61,478 nt of DNA from an uncultured Acidimicrobiales bacterium (GCA_938023735.1 CALJDK010000002.1:1-61478); one strand, 5' to 3'; positions 8,560 through 16,654 are shown, counted from the stretch's first letter. A program made the numbers and translations. The notes: generated by a model not told the origin, from the sequence alone.

Positions 8560-8564
8560 CCTCC
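8560..8564 (-). promoter_or_regulatory. Strong ribosome binding site of glpK
   Basis: GGAGG on the minus strand with an eight-base spacer to the GTG start. It decides this start and shows that leadered translation is also used in this genome. Confidence 0.7.
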
Positions 8565-8671
8565 AGTAGCTCGAACGCCCTACCGTATCTCCCAATCCGG
8601 TCGGCTTCCCGCCACTAAGATGGTGGATTCGAAACCAAAGGGGTTATCAATCCAGTGAAGAGAGCCATCCA

Positions 8672-9700
8672 ATGAATGTGGGCGTACTTACCGGAGGCGG
8701 CGACTGCCCCGGGCTCAATGCAGTCATCCGTGGCGTGGTTCGGAAGGCCGAGAAGCACTACGGCGACCGAGTCATTGGCTTTCACGACGGCTGGCGGGGA
8801 GTTCTCGACAACGAGTTCACCGAACTCAGCATCGAAGCATGCCGCGGCATCCTTCCGCGCGGGGGAACCATCATCGGCACATCTCGGATCCAGCCGTTTA
8901 TGTACGACGATGGCATGGATCGCGTTCGCGCCACCATGGAAGCCAACGACCTTGAGGCCATCATCGTTATCGGTGGCGAAGGCACCCTCTCGGCCGCGCT
9001 CGCCGTGTACAACGAGGGCGTCCCGATCGTCGGCGTACCCAAGACCATCGACAACGACATCGGCGGCACCGAACGTACTTTCGGGTTCGATACCGCCGTA
9101 GCTATCGCCACCGACGCCATCGACCGGCTCCACACCACTGCCGAGTCCCACGATCGAGTGATGATCTGTGAAGTGATGGGCCGTCATGTCGGACACATCG
9201 CCACCTGGTCGGGAATCGCCGGGGGAGCCACGATGACCCTCATACCCGAGCACCCCTTCGACATTGAGGCAGTTTGTGCGTCGCTCGTTCGTCGCCACGA
9301 CAGCAATCGTTACGCGTCGGTTGTTGTCGTCGCCGAGGGCGCCAAGCCCATCGAGGGCACCATCGAGCTTCCGAAGGAAGAAATCGACGAGTACGGGCAT
9401 ATTCGCTTGGGTGGCATTGGGCATCTCATCGGACGCGAAATCGAGGCCCGAACCGGCCTTGAGACGAGGGTGACGACGCTTGGTCACGTGCAGCGCGGTG
9501 GCACACCCACGCCGTTCGACCGGGTCCTCAGTACCCGCTTTGGTGTGGCCGCCATCGATGCGGTGCATGACAAGAAGTTCGGCCATATGGTGTCGCTCAA
9601 CGCCGCGTCCATTCAACCGCTGCCCCTCACCGAGTGCGTTGCCGAATTGAAGTACGTCTCCGACGAGCTCTACAGCGTCGCCCAGCAGTTCTTCGCGTGA
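8672..9700 (+). CDS. pfkA: 6-phosphofructokinase, group III, probably ATP-dependent
   Basis: Phosphorylates fructose 6-phosphate in glycolysis. The 342 aa protein carries GVLTGGGDCPGLNAVIRG at the N-terminus, GGTIIGTSR, the nucleotide-site motif GGEGTL (101-106), PKTIDNDIGGTE (123-134) and MGRHVGHIATWSG. In this actinobacterial group, Gly in GGEGTL marks ATP-using enzymes (as in Streptomyces), whereas PPi-dependent relatives have GGEDTL. PKTIDND is the group III form. ATG 8672 is preceded by GAAGAGAG. The stop codon overlaps both the next start (GTGA) and the base of a strong hairpin. Confidence 0.92.
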   Translation: MNVGVLTGGGDCPGLNAVIRGVVRKAEKHYGDRVIGFHDGWRGVLDNEFTELSIEACRGILPRGGTIIGTSRIQPFMYDDGMDRVRATMEANDLEAIIVIGGEGTLSAALAVYNEGVPIVGVPKTIDNDIGGTERTFGFDTAVAIATDAIDRLHTTAESHDRVMICEVMGRHVGHIATWSGIAGGATMTLIPEHPFDIEAVCASLVRRHDSNRYASVVVVAEGAKPIEGTIELPKEEIDEYGHIRLGGIGHLIGREIEARTGLETRVTTLGHVQRGGTPTPFDRVLSTRFGVAAIDAVHDKKFGHMVSLNAASIQPLPLTECVAELKYVSDELYSVAQQFFA

Positions 9701-10431
9701 CACTCGTGTCTGACACGAGTGTCGCGTTTTTGATTGTCGCCGCAGTGGCGGTGGTGATGATTGGTTTTGCTTTGTGGACGCTGCGGAATCGGCAGCTCCG
9801 TCGCCGCAATCTTGAGGACGCTCGGAGCGAACTCGGCGACGAGATACGTGGTGTGGCCCAGATGGTCTTTGATCTGCACGACCCGGTGGCGATCAGCGAT
9901 TCGGACGACCTGCAGATCCGGTACGACGAGGCCAGCGTCGAGTTCACCGAACTCGAGTCTCAGCTTGATGCAGTCGACAACGGAGCCGACATGGCTGCGA
10001 TGAAGGATCGGGTCGATCGACTCCGCTGGCGGCTCGAATGGATCGAAGCTCGCATCGATGGCCGTCCTGCGCCGGCCGAGCCTCGGACCGGTTCGATGCT
10101 CATTGGCGATGAGCGGGTTGCATCTTCTCGAACGACCATCCGGTCCCGCGAGGGTTCGTGCTTCTTTGATCCTGACCACCGGCCAGGCACGGTACCGGCC
10201 TCGATCGATGCGGGGAACGTGGAGATGGAAGTGCTGTTCTGTCGCGAATGTGCTCGGTTGGTCGAGGACGGAACCATTCCTGAGCCACGTCTTCTCCAAG
10301 TGGGGAGCCGACGGGTTCCGGCCGCCAAAGCACCGATTGCCTCCCGCGGGTTAGGTCTTGATCTTCCCGACCGATTTCGCATCATGAACCGTGACACCGG
10401 CCGACCGTTATCGGTCGACTGGTCCGAGTAG
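9697..10431 (+). CDS. Membrane-anchored protein with CxxC zinc-ribbon-like domain
   Basis: A 244-residue protein of unknown function. Residues about 9-29 form one transmembrane helix (VAFLIVAAVAVVMIGFALWTL), followed by a basic stretch and a coiled-coil region (about 30-125). The C-terminal part holds Cys and His in CFFDPDHRPG and a CREC pair about 35 residues later, which together could bind zinc; a short C-terminal tail follows. I chose GTG 9697 because it overlaps the pfk stop (GTGA) and leaves the helix intact. GTG 9706 is an alternative. The start region lies inside a perfect hairpin with a T-run, so expression from the pfk transcript may be attenuated. Confidence 0.7.
   Translation: MTLVSDTSVAFLIVAAVAVVMIGFALWTLRNRQLRRRNLEDARSELGDEIRGVAQMVFDLHDPVAISDSDDLQIRYDEASVEFTELESQLDAVDNGADMAAMKDRVDRLRWRLEWIEARIDGRPAPAEPRTGSMLIGDERVASSRTTIRSREGSCFFDPDHRPGTVPASIDAGNVEMEVLFCRECARLVEDGTIPEPRLLQVGSRRVPAAKAPIASRGLGLDLPDRFRIMNRDTGRPLSVDWSE
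9699..9731 (+). terminator. Perfect 12-bp hairpin plus T-run over stop/start codons
   Basis: Arms GACACTCGTGTC (9699-9710) and GACACGAGTGTC (9712-9723) pair perfectly around a single T. The half-sites are themselves GACAC/GTGTC dyads. GCG and five T residues (9727-9731) follow, which gives an intrinsic terminator shape. The element begins inside the pfk stop codon and covers the first codons of the next gene. Confidence 0.6.
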
Positions 10432-10445
10432 TTCGAGCAAGCGAG

Positions 10446-11096
10446 CTAACCGTCGACAACCTCGGGGTCATACCTCGAGTAGTCCGCTCGGAACACCGGT
10501 CGTCCAGCTTCGCTTTCTCCGGCCTGAATCTGCACCGGCACGGGCACGTCTTCGACAACAAATCGCACCCGCTCGAACTCGATGCCCTCGCGAAATTGCT
10601 GGGTGGCGGTAAAGACAAGCTGAGCCCAGGGCACCGGCGATGCCGCACCGGTAATGGCCGGCACCCGAGACAGATCGATCCGGATGAGGGCGCGGGACCG
10701 GTTGACGCTGGTTCCGATGAGTTCGATGGGGTCATCTTCGGGGAGTGCTGAACCGAAGAGCGAACGAAGTCCAAGGGCCTCTTCCTCTTCGGTGGGGTCG
10801 GCCGAAAGTAAGGCCTGAAGTGCTGCCTCAACACTTGGCTGAGGTACTAGGCGAGTTCGAGCCACCAACTCAGGGTCGCCGCCGTCTTCGTCCTCGCGGA
10901 AGAAGAAGATGCTCACCGGAAACCCGGGGTTTGGAGCTTCGGTGGTGGTGGGAACCGGTTCGAAGGGGCGAAGACCCTCGGGCAGCGCATCGTTGTCGAT
11001 CGGGCGGACGGCGGCGTCCTCGGGAATCCCGCAGCCGGTCACCAGCAGGATGGGCGCCATCACGATAAGCGCGAGACGAATCAGGAGGCGGATCAC
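10446..11096 (-). CDS. GerMN-domain lipoprotein, short LpqB-like partner of MtrAB
   Basis: A 216-residue secreted lipoprotein. The signal peptide is followed by the lipobox LVTGC (Cys 22) and a Pro/Thr-rich linker, then a GerMN-type domain (about 55-190, with ELVARTRLVPQPSVEAALQALLSADPTEEE). Its ATG overlaps the mtrB stop, and the order mtrA-mtrB-lipoprotein matches the mtrA-mtrB-lpqB operon of other Actinobacteria, where LpqB modulates the MtrB sensor. LpqB proteins are usually over 500 residues and have a C-terminal beta-propeller; that part is absent here. I therefore call it LpqB-like, with function inferred from position. Confidence 0.83.
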   Translation of the reverse strand: MIRLLIRLALIVMAPILLVTGCGIPEDAAVRPIDNDALPEGLRPFEPVPTTTEAPNPGFPVSIFFFREDEDGGDPELVARTRLVPQPSVEAALQALLSADPTEEEEALGLRSLFGSALPEDDPIELIGTSVNRSRALIRIDLSRVPAITGAASPVPWAQLVFTATQQFREGIEFERVRFVVEDVPVPVQIQAGESEAGRPVFRADYSRYDPEVVDG

Positions 11097-12502
11097 AACG
11101 AATCGGCCTCTTCACGAAGGTGATCGAGCGAGATCGGAAGCTCAACCACAAACCAAGCGCCGTGGTCCTGATCGGGTCGATCGGTCACCCAGACCTGTCC
11201 GTCGTGCAGACGTACATGCTCGTCGACCAACGAGAGCCCAAGTCCAACACCGGTGTCGGCGCCGCGTCGTCCGCCAGCGCTTCCGCGGGAGAACCGGTCA
11301 AAGATCACGCTTCGCTCGGCCACCGGCACACCGGCCCCGTCGTCGCCAACGGCGATTCGAACCCGGCGGCCAATGGGAGACACAGCAATGAGGGTGGCGC
11401 CACCGCCGTACTTTCGAGCGTTCTCGATGAGGTTCGACATGACTTGGGCAAGACGCCGTTTGTCGGCGTCGATGACCAGTTCTTCGGCCTTGGGCGGGAT
11501 TTCGACCGGGATGTCTTGTTCACTGAATTTGATGGTTTGGCGGACAAACTCGGCGATAGCAACCGGTTCGAGTTGAAGCGCGGCGCTACCGGCATCGAAT
11601 CGCGAGATCTCGAGTAGGTCTTGGACGAGGGTTTGGAACCGGCTGATATCGGAAGACATCAGGTCGACAGCGGTGACCGCGCGTTCGGGCATCTGTGGGC
11701 GGTTGTTCTCGAGTACCTCCATCGACGCAGCCAAAGTCATCAGCGGCGATCGAAGCTCGTGGCTGACCTCAGAGGCAAAGCGTGCGTCCTTCTCGATTCG
11801 GGTTTCAAGCGCTCCGGCCATGTCGTTGAACGAACTTGCAAGCGACGCCAGTTCGGGAGCCACCTGCTGATCGAGTCGGGTGTCGAGTCGACCACCAGCG
11901 ATTGCCTCGGCGGCTTCGGATACGTCGCGCAGCGGCCGTAACATTCGCGAGCTTGCGTAACGACCAAGCAGTGCAGCCAGCACCGTGGTTGCCAGCGCGG
12001 CACCAAACAAAATGATCTGGAGTGTGCCAAGGTTGCTCTCGGTCTCGGCGAGCGATGCAGCCTCGTAGTAGGTGGCGCTGTCTTCGGGCAGCGGCACGCC
12101 AAAGATGATGACCATTTCGCTGTCGAGTTGAGTACGAAGAACGCCGGCGCCATCGGAGGACACCCGATCAAGAAGCCGAAGCGGCACGTCCTCCTGGGTG
12201 AACTCGCCAGAACCGTCGCCCTGCCAGACGTTGTCAACCTCCATCAGCGGCCGCGACGAACTGGTCTGGAGCGCACCGACGATGTTGATCAGTTCGGCCG
12301 GATCGGTCTCTTCGGTAAGCTGGCTCTGCACGAGCTGCGCATTGTTGAGGACCAGGTCGAGGGCTGCGTTTTCACGCTGGCGAAGCAGAACCTCGCGGGT
12401 GAGGCCCTGGGTGGCAAAAGCCAAGAAGGCCGATAGCACCAGGCCGCCAAGAGCAAACGCCAAACTGATGCGCGCTCCAAGGCCCAGGCGGCGAAACATC
12501 AT
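11093..12502 (-). CDS. mtrB: Sensor histidine kinase, MtrB-like
   Basis: A 469-residue membrane sensor kinase of a two-component system. It has a transmembrane helix near 11-33, an extracellular region of about 130 residues, a second helix near 160-180, then a HAMP linker (RPLRDVSEAAEAIAGGRLDTRL). The HisKA box is FASEVSHELRSPLMTLAASMEVL with the phospho-accepting His. The ATPase domain has an N-box (LIENARKYGG), a G1 box (VGDDGAGVP) and GVGLGLSLV. mtrA precedes it and the lipoprotein gene overlaps its stop. In Actinobacteria MtrAB controls cell-wall and division genes. Either of two adjacent ATGs could be the start. Confidence 0.9.
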   Translation of the reverse strand: MMFRRLGLGARISLAFALGGLVLSAFLAFATQGLTREVLLRQRENAALDLVLNNAQLVQSQLTEETDPAELINIVGALQTSSSRPLMEVDNVWQGDGSGEFTQEDVPLRLLDRVSSDGAGVLRTQLDSEMVIIFGVPLPEDSATYYEAASLAETESNLGTLQIILFGAALATTVLAALLGRYASSRMLRPLRDVSEAAEAIAGGRLDTRLDQQVAPELASLASSFNDMAGALETRIEKDARFASEVSHELRSPLMTLAASMEVLENNRPQMPERAVTAVDLMSSDISRFQTLVQDLLEISRFDAGSAALQLEPVAIAEFVRQTIKFSEQDIPVEIPPKAEELVIDADKRRLAQVMSNLIENARKYGGGATLIAVSPIGRRVRIAVGDDGAGVPVAERSVIFDRFSRGSAGGRRGADTGVGLGLSLVDEHVRLHDGQVWVTDRPDQDHGAWFVVELPISLDHLREEADSL

Positions 12503-12538
12503 GGACGCATCTGACTCGCCGCAGAGCGGGACATTGCG

Positions 12539-13225
12539 TCAGGTTTGGAGCTTGTAGCCAAGTCCTCGGACCGTAACCACATGCTGTGGATTTGCCGCAT
12601 CGGACTCAATCTTGGTGCGAAGTCGGCGAATATGTACGTCGACGAGTCGACCGTCGCCGAAATAGCCGTACTCCCAGACTCGTTCGAGAAGCACTTCGCG
12701 TGAGTAGACCCGGCCCGGAGTGGTTGCCAACTCAACCAGGAGCCGAAACTCGGTTTTGGTGAGGTGGACCTCTTCGCCGCCCTTTCGGACAACACCCTCG
12801 TCGGCGATGATTTCGAGATCGCCGAACACCAGATGGCTGCCCGAATCGCTGGGCCGAACCCGCCGCAGAAGCGCTCGGATACGAGCCGACAGCTCCTTTG
12901 GAGCAAACGGTTTGGTGAGATAGTCGTCGGCGCCAGCCTCGAGGCCAGCAACCACGTCATGGGTGTCGGCGCGGGCCGTAACCATAACAATCGGCACATC
13001 ACTGTTCTTGCGGACCGACCGGCAAACCTCGAAGCCATCGATGCCCGGAAGCATGATGTCGATGAGGACAACATCGGTCGGAGTCTTGGTGAAGAGCGCA
13101 AGCGCGTCCTCGCCATTGTCGGCTTCGACGACTTCCCAACCTTCGTCTTCGAGCGCAAGCTTCACTGCGGTTCGAATGCCGTCGTCGTCTTCAACGGTGA
13201 GAATACGGATATCCACAAGCGCCAT
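12539..13225 (-). CDS. mtrA: OmpR-family response regulator, MtrA-like
   Basis: A 228-residue DNA-binding response regulator. The receiver domain has the acidic pair (VEDDD at 11-15), the phospho-acceptor Asp in VVLIDIMLPGIDGFEVC, and Thr and Lys in MVTARAD and DYLTKPF. The C-terminal winged helix (EVHLTKTEFRLLVELATTPGRVYSREVLLERVWEY...DVHIRRLRTKIE) is the OmpR/PhoB type. It lies first in the mtrA-mtrB-lipoprotein operon, 36 bases before mtrB. The ATG has no strong ribosome site. The name rests on family resemblance and operon order. Confidence 0.9.
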   Translation of the reverse strand: MALVDIRILTVEDDDGIRTAVKLALEDEGWEVVEADNGEDALALFTKTPTDVVLIDIMLPGIDGFEVCRSVRKNSDVPIVMVTARADTHDVVAGLEAGADDYLTKPFAPKELSARIRALLRRVRPSDSGSHLVFGDLEIIADEGVVRKGGEEVHLTKTEFRLLVELATTPGRVYSREVLLERVWEYGYFGDGRLVDVHIRRLRTKIESDAANPQHVVTVRGLGYKLQT

Positions 13226-13278
13226 GGTGGCACTTTGTGCGACTCGAAGGAAGTACCCCTCGAAACAATTGGGCGCCG

Positions 13279-14133
13279 TTAGTTGTCGACGATGATGGCT
13301 CCGGCCTCGTGAAGGAGCGCGATGAGGTCGTCATGGATGCCCGGGCTGGAGATCACTGTCAGGCCGGGCTTGTCTGGCTGTCCGCCGAACTCGGTGTGAG
13401 CAGCTCCAGCTTCGGTCGCGATGAGGGCCGCGGCAGCAACATCCCAGATCGACAAACCCTCTTCATAGTGAGCGTCGGCACGACCACATGCCACGAGGCA
13501 GATGTCGACGGCTGCGCCGCCGACACGACGGATGTCGCGCACCTTCGGAAGGATCGACGCGAGTGAGGTTGCCTGGCGAAGTCGCACGGCGTGGTCGTAG
13601 TTGAATCCGGTTGCGATCAGCGCCGTTGCCAGATCGTCCTTTGACGAGGCAGTGATTGGCTGGCCGTTGCGGAACGCTCCTCCACCGAGCGTTGCAGTGA
13701 ACACCTCGTCGCGGACCGGATCGGCCACCACCGCGCCAACGGTGACGCCGTCGATCTGTGCCGCGACCGAAATCGAATACCCGGAAAGGTCGTAGAAGTA
13801 GTTGGTGGTGCCGTCGATCGGGTCGATTACCCAACGGACACCGTTGGTCCCGGCAATCGACGAACCCTCTTCGCCGAGCACACCATCATTTGGGCGAGCA
13901 CGAAGCAGGCCCTCGACCAGAGTCTTCTCGGTCCACTCGTCCATCTCGGTGACCAGATCATTTGCGGTGCTCTTCGTCGACACGCCGATCGATGCGGTGC
14001 CATCGGCCTGGGCCGTTCGAGCTTCGACCAGCCGGGGCGCAATCTGCGAAACGAGATCGACCGCCAAGCTGACGAGTTGTGCCGGCTCAGGTGACTGCCC
14101 AGTGGTGGCTTCGCTTCTGGATGAATCGGTCAC
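13279..14133 (-). CDS. Inositol monophosphatase family protein
   Basis: A 284-residue Mg-dependent sugar/inositol phosphatase (SuhB/IMPase fold). The metal sites are visible: VLGEEGS (motif with EE), WVIDPIDGTTNYFY (D-P-I-D-G-T) and LSIWDVAAAALIATEAGA (W-D). Substrates of the family include inositol 1-phosphate, fructose 1,6-bisphosphate, PAP and histidinol phosphate. The frame is open about 140 codons further upstream, but GTG 14133 overlaps the stop of the preceding membrane-protein gene (GTGA) and gives the normal family length, so I use it. Nearby PimB'-like and mannosyl-carrier genes make an inositol lipid role attractive but unproven. Confidence 0.87.
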   Translation of the reverse strand: MTDSSRSEATTGQSPEPAQLVSLAVDLVSQIAPRLVEARTAQADGTASIGVSTKSTANDLVTEMDEWTEKTLVEGLLRARPNDGVLGEEGSSIAGTNGVRWVIDPIDGTTNYFYDLSGYSISVAAQIDGVTVGAVVADPVRDEVFTATLGGGAFRNGQPITASSKDDLATALIATGFNYDHAVRLRQATSLASILPKVRDIRRVGGAAVDICLVACGRADAHYEEGLSIWDVAAAALIATEAGAAHTEFGGQPDKPGLTVISSPGIHDDLIALLHEAGAIIVDN

Positions 14134-14459
14134 GAGGTCTGCTTGGCAAGGTCGTCGGCAATTTTCTGCGCATTCCATTCGGCCATTGCCCGCAGGGTAA
14201 GTACGGCCACGATGGCCACGCCGATCGCGGCCAGAATCGCAGCGGCCGAGCCGATACCCGTCGCGATCCATGGGCAATCTTCGTCGCATTGCAGGTTGGT
14301 AACTGCATACCCGATCAGTCCTCCGCAGACACCGCTGATAATGATCGCAGCGACGGCGAGGATCCGCGCCGACACGGGCGGTGCGGCCGACTGCAAACCG
14401 CTGGGGCCAGCGGAAACCGTGGGCAGATCGGGGAGCTTTGGGGCCGGTTTGTCGGTCAC
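14130..14459 (-). CDS. Small two-helix membrane protein
   Basis: A 109-residue protein with a Pro-rich cytoplasmic-like N-terminus and two hydrophobic helices (about 31-53 and 64-88), separated by a short loop with two cysteines (LQCDEDCPW). It ends in a charged helix. I do not recognise the family. The GTG start is preceded by a TATCGT box at leaderless spacing, and its stop overlaps the phosphatase start, so the two are probably one transcription unit. The paired loop cysteines could form a disulfide outside the membrane; this is inference. Confidence 0.65.
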   Translation of the reverse strand: MTDKPAPKLPDLPTVSAGPSGLQSAAPPVSARILAVAAIIISGVCGGLIGYAVTNLQCDEDCPWIATGIGSAAAILAAIGVAIVAVLTLRAMAEWNAQKIADDLAKQTS

Positions 14460-14465
14460 CCCTAA

Positions 14466-14471
14466 ACGATA
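14466..14471 (-). promoter_or_regulatory. -10 element, leaderless spacing
   Basis: On the minus strand TATCGT is followed by exactly six bases and the GTG at 14459. The same hexamer and spacing occur before apt at 34922. Confidence 0.5.
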
Positions 14472-14582
14472 CCGAGGAACGACGGTCGGATCGGCACCCA
14501 GCAGGCGTTCGGAAGCCGCGCGGATTGGGCTTCGGCACTACGATTGCTGCAGTTCTGGCCAACGGTGCCGAAAAGACTAGTA

Positions 14583-15359
14583 GTGCGAACCCTTATCATT
14601 CTCCCGACATACAACGAGGCTGACAACCTCGATACCGTCCTCCGCAGCGTGCGGTTGGCGATTCCTGACGCGTCGGTACTGGTGATCGACGACGGAAGCC
14701 CCGACGGCACCGCAGATCTCGGCGATGAGCTTGCCGATGAACTTGGCAACATCAAGGTGATCCGGCGGTCGGGTAAGCAGGGGCTGGGAAGTGCGTACCG
14801 GTTGGGGTTTCGCCTCGGCATCGAGCAGGGCTACGACATCCTGGTCGAGATGGATTCGGATATGTCCCACGACCCGGCCGCGCTGCCGGTTATCGTCGCT
14901 GGGGTCAAGCGTGGGGCTGCGCTTTCGATCGGCAGCCGGTATGTGCCTGGCGGATCCATTCCGTCATGGTCGTGGCACCGTCGCAAGCTCTCGCTCTGGG
15001 GCAACCTCTATGCCAAGAAGATTCTGAGGTTCGACGCCATCGATACCACCTCGGGCTACCGGGCCTATCGGTCGAGCGTGGTCGACGAAATCGACCTCAC
15101 CCGAGTTCGAGCCGACGGCTATGCGTTTCAGATCGAGATGGCCTACCGGGTGCATATGTTGGGCGGAACCATCACCGAAGTTCCGATTTCCTTCCGCGAT
15201 CGCCAGCTTGGTGAGTCGAAGATGTCGAGCCACATCGTTGTCGAGGCCCTTGGCTTAGTGACCTGGTGGGGGCTGCGTGATCGTCTCGCCAAACGATCAC
15301 CGAAGCCGACGATCGAGTTCGTGCCTGGTTCTGCCGAAGTCGTCGAACGTTCGGCCTGA
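14583..15359 (+). CDS. Polyprenol monophosphomannose synthase-like GT2 glycosyltransferase
   Basis: A GT2 glycosyltransferase (258 aa from GTG 14583) resembling dolichol-phosphate-mannose synthases: LIILPTYNEADNLDTVLRSV, VIDDGSPDGT, LVEMDSDMSHDP (the D-x-D metal site), GSRYVPGGSIPSWSWHRRKLS, and GYAFQIEMAYRVHMLGGTITEVPISFRDRQLGESKMS. It lacks the C-terminal transmembrane part of some homologues. The enzyme moves mannose from GDP-mannose to polyprenyl phosphate, giving the lipid donor for late mannosylation of glycolipids or proteins. GTG 14565 and TTG 14544 are alternative starts; GAAAAG before 14583 favours the one chosen. It is divergent from the inositol-phosphatase pair. Confidence 0.87.
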   Translation: MRTLIILPTYNEADNLDTVLRSVRLAIPDASVLVIDDGSPDGTADLGDELADELGNIKVIRRSGKQGLGSAYRLGFRLGIEQGYDILVEMDSDMSHDPAALPVIVAGVKRGAALSIGSRYVPGGSIPSWSWHRRKLSLWGNLYAKKILRFDAIDTTSGYRAYRSSVVDEIDLTRVRADGYAFQIEMAYRVHMLGGTITEVPISFRDRQLGESKMSSHIVVEALGLVTWWGLRDRLAKRSPKPTIEFVPGSAEVVERSA

Positions 15360-15432
15360 AACCGGCGCCACCTGCAAAGCCGCTCATAGGCCGTTTGGCT
15401 TATATCGGACTGACGCTGGTCGATAGGAGTCG

Positions 15433-16107
15433 ATGTCGTCCGGATTCTCTGACTCTGCACTCCTTGTTCCCCCAAGCCGACTCGGTCGCGTGCTCCGCGA
15501 CCAACGTGCTGGTCTTGGTCGGTCGATCGTCGAGCTGAGCAAGGCAACGAACCTCTCCGCTGCGCTCCTCGAAGATGCCGAGCAGGGGAGAGCTCGGCTC
15601 GATGACTCGCTGCTGGAAACCTTGGCCGCTGCCTATGAGATCGACGTCGAACGACTCACGCCCCAGCGCTCTGAGCTCATAATCGACCTCGACGAGGGTT
15701 GGATTTCGGCTTCGGACCATCAGGTAGCCGTCGGCGACGACGACGTTCTAGCCCGGTATCTGGCCCTGGTCTACGCACTTCGCGAGATGGCGCCCGGAAC
15801 ACCGGTACCACTTCGCGAGCTCGACGTCGGAGTTCTTGCCCACGCCCTCGGATCGGAGCGAGTCAACATCGAAAGCCAGCTCACATCCATGATGACCACA
15901 TCATCGAGTGCTGTCACCGGAGCTTCGCGAGGGTTACGCGAGCGCATCGTTGTTCCGCTTGCGGGGATTCTGGTTGGAGTAACCGCCGTCGGGGGCCTGG
16001 TGCTGGTTCGGTCCGAACCGGTCGCAACAATCGGCGACGAAATTCCTCTCGACATCGGCGATGCTGTGATGATCGCAGGGCCCGGCGAGGACCAGGTCGA
16101 GCGGTAG
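15433..16107 (+). CDS. HTH (XRE-like) protein with C-terminal membrane helix
   Basis: A 224-residue protein with an N-terminal Cro/C1-type helix-turn-helix (about 15-77: LGRVLRDQRAGLGRSIVELSKATNLSAALLEDAEQG...LETLAAAYEI). A middle region without a recognised domain follows, and then one transmembrane helix near 174-194 (IVVPLAGILVGVTAVGGLVLV) with a short outer tail. The layout resembles RodZ in outline (cytoplasmic HTH, single helix, outer part), though the extracytoplasmic portion is far smaller. AGGAG lies three bases before the ATG, which is tight. It could be a membrane-tethered regulator or a cytoskeletal adaptor; the sequence does not decide. Confidence 0.75.
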   Translation: MSSGFSDSALLVPPSRLGRVLRDQRAGLGRSIVELSKATNLSAALLEDAEQGRARLDDSLLETLAAAYEIDVERLTPQRSELIIDLDEGWISASDHQVAVGDDDVLARYLALVYALREMAPGTPVPLRELDVGVLAHALGSERVNIESQLTSMMTTSSSAVTGASRGLRERIVVPLAGILVGVTAVGGLVLVRSEPVATIGDEIPLDIGDAVMIAGPGEDQVER

Positions 16108-16141
16108 GCCTGCCCGAGAAACAGCCCGAAGAACAGCAGAG

Positions 16142-16147
16142 TAAGCT
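16142..16147 (+). promoter_or_regulatory. -10 element of Nudix-dinB unit, leaderless spacing
   Basis: TAAGCT with exactly six bases to the ATG at 16154. There is no Shine-Dalgarno sequence and no LexA-type box in the preceding 45 bases, although dinB is in the same unit. Confidence 0.45.
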
Positions 16148-16153
16148 CGGCCC

Positions 16154-16654
16154 ATGAAGCAGTGGGCAGTCGCCAGCTCGATCATCGTGTCCGACGACAC
16201 CTACCTGCTCGTCGCGAACCGTCGCCGCAACAACTCGATCGACTGGTCACCACCCGGCGGCGTTGTCGACGAGGGCGAAACGCCGGTCGAGGCCCTCACC
16301 CGCGAGGTGGTTGAGGAGACCGGCCTATCCGTGTCGGCGTGGGGTGCCGAGGCTTATGAGGTAACCGTTCGCTTCGTCGATCTCGAGATGCACCTCACCG
16401 TGAACTGCTTTCCTGCGCTTGGCTGGTCGGGCTCCATCGAGATCGACGATCCTGACAACATTGTTGAGCAGGCTCAATGGTGTTCAACGCAGCGCTGCGC
16501 CGAGCTGCTTTCCGATGCGCCGGTTTGGGTGCGCGAGCCGTTTCTTACCTACCTGGATGCGGCCGACTTGGAAGGCTCAGCAGCTGGCCCGTTTGTGTAT
16601 GAGGTCTTCGGAAAAAAGCTCACCGAGGCCACCGTTCAGCGCGTCGATTCATGA
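16154..16654 (+). CDS. Nudix hydrolase
   Basis: A 166-residue Nudix-fold pyrophosphohydrolase. The Nudix box is intact in GGVVDEGETPVEALTREVVEETGL (about 36-59), matching G-x5-E-x7-REVVEETG with the metal-binding glutamates. Substrate is not predictable; 8-oxo-dGTP-like sanitising or nucleotide-sugar hydrolysis are both common. Its stop overlaps the dinB start (ATGA), which links it to a DNA-damage polymerase and slightly favours a nucleotide-pool cleaning role. Confidence 0.9.
   Translation: MKQWAVASSIIVSDDTYLLVANRRRNNSIDWSPPGGVVDEGETPVEALTREVVEETGLSVSAWGAEAYEVTVRFVDLEMHLTVNCFPALGWSGSIEIDDPDNIVEQAQWCSTQRCAELLSDAPVWVREPFLTYLDAADLEGSAAGPFVYEVFGKKLTEATVQRVDS

Noticed and set aside
8615..9703. 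362-codon frame antisense to phosphofructokinase
   Set aside because: It mirrors the pfk gene; no promoter, ribosome site or domain supports it.
14134..14562. N-terminal extension of the inositol phosphatase
   Set aside because: The extra 143 codons are the shifted frame of the small membrane protein; GTG 14133 with GTGA overlap fits the family length.
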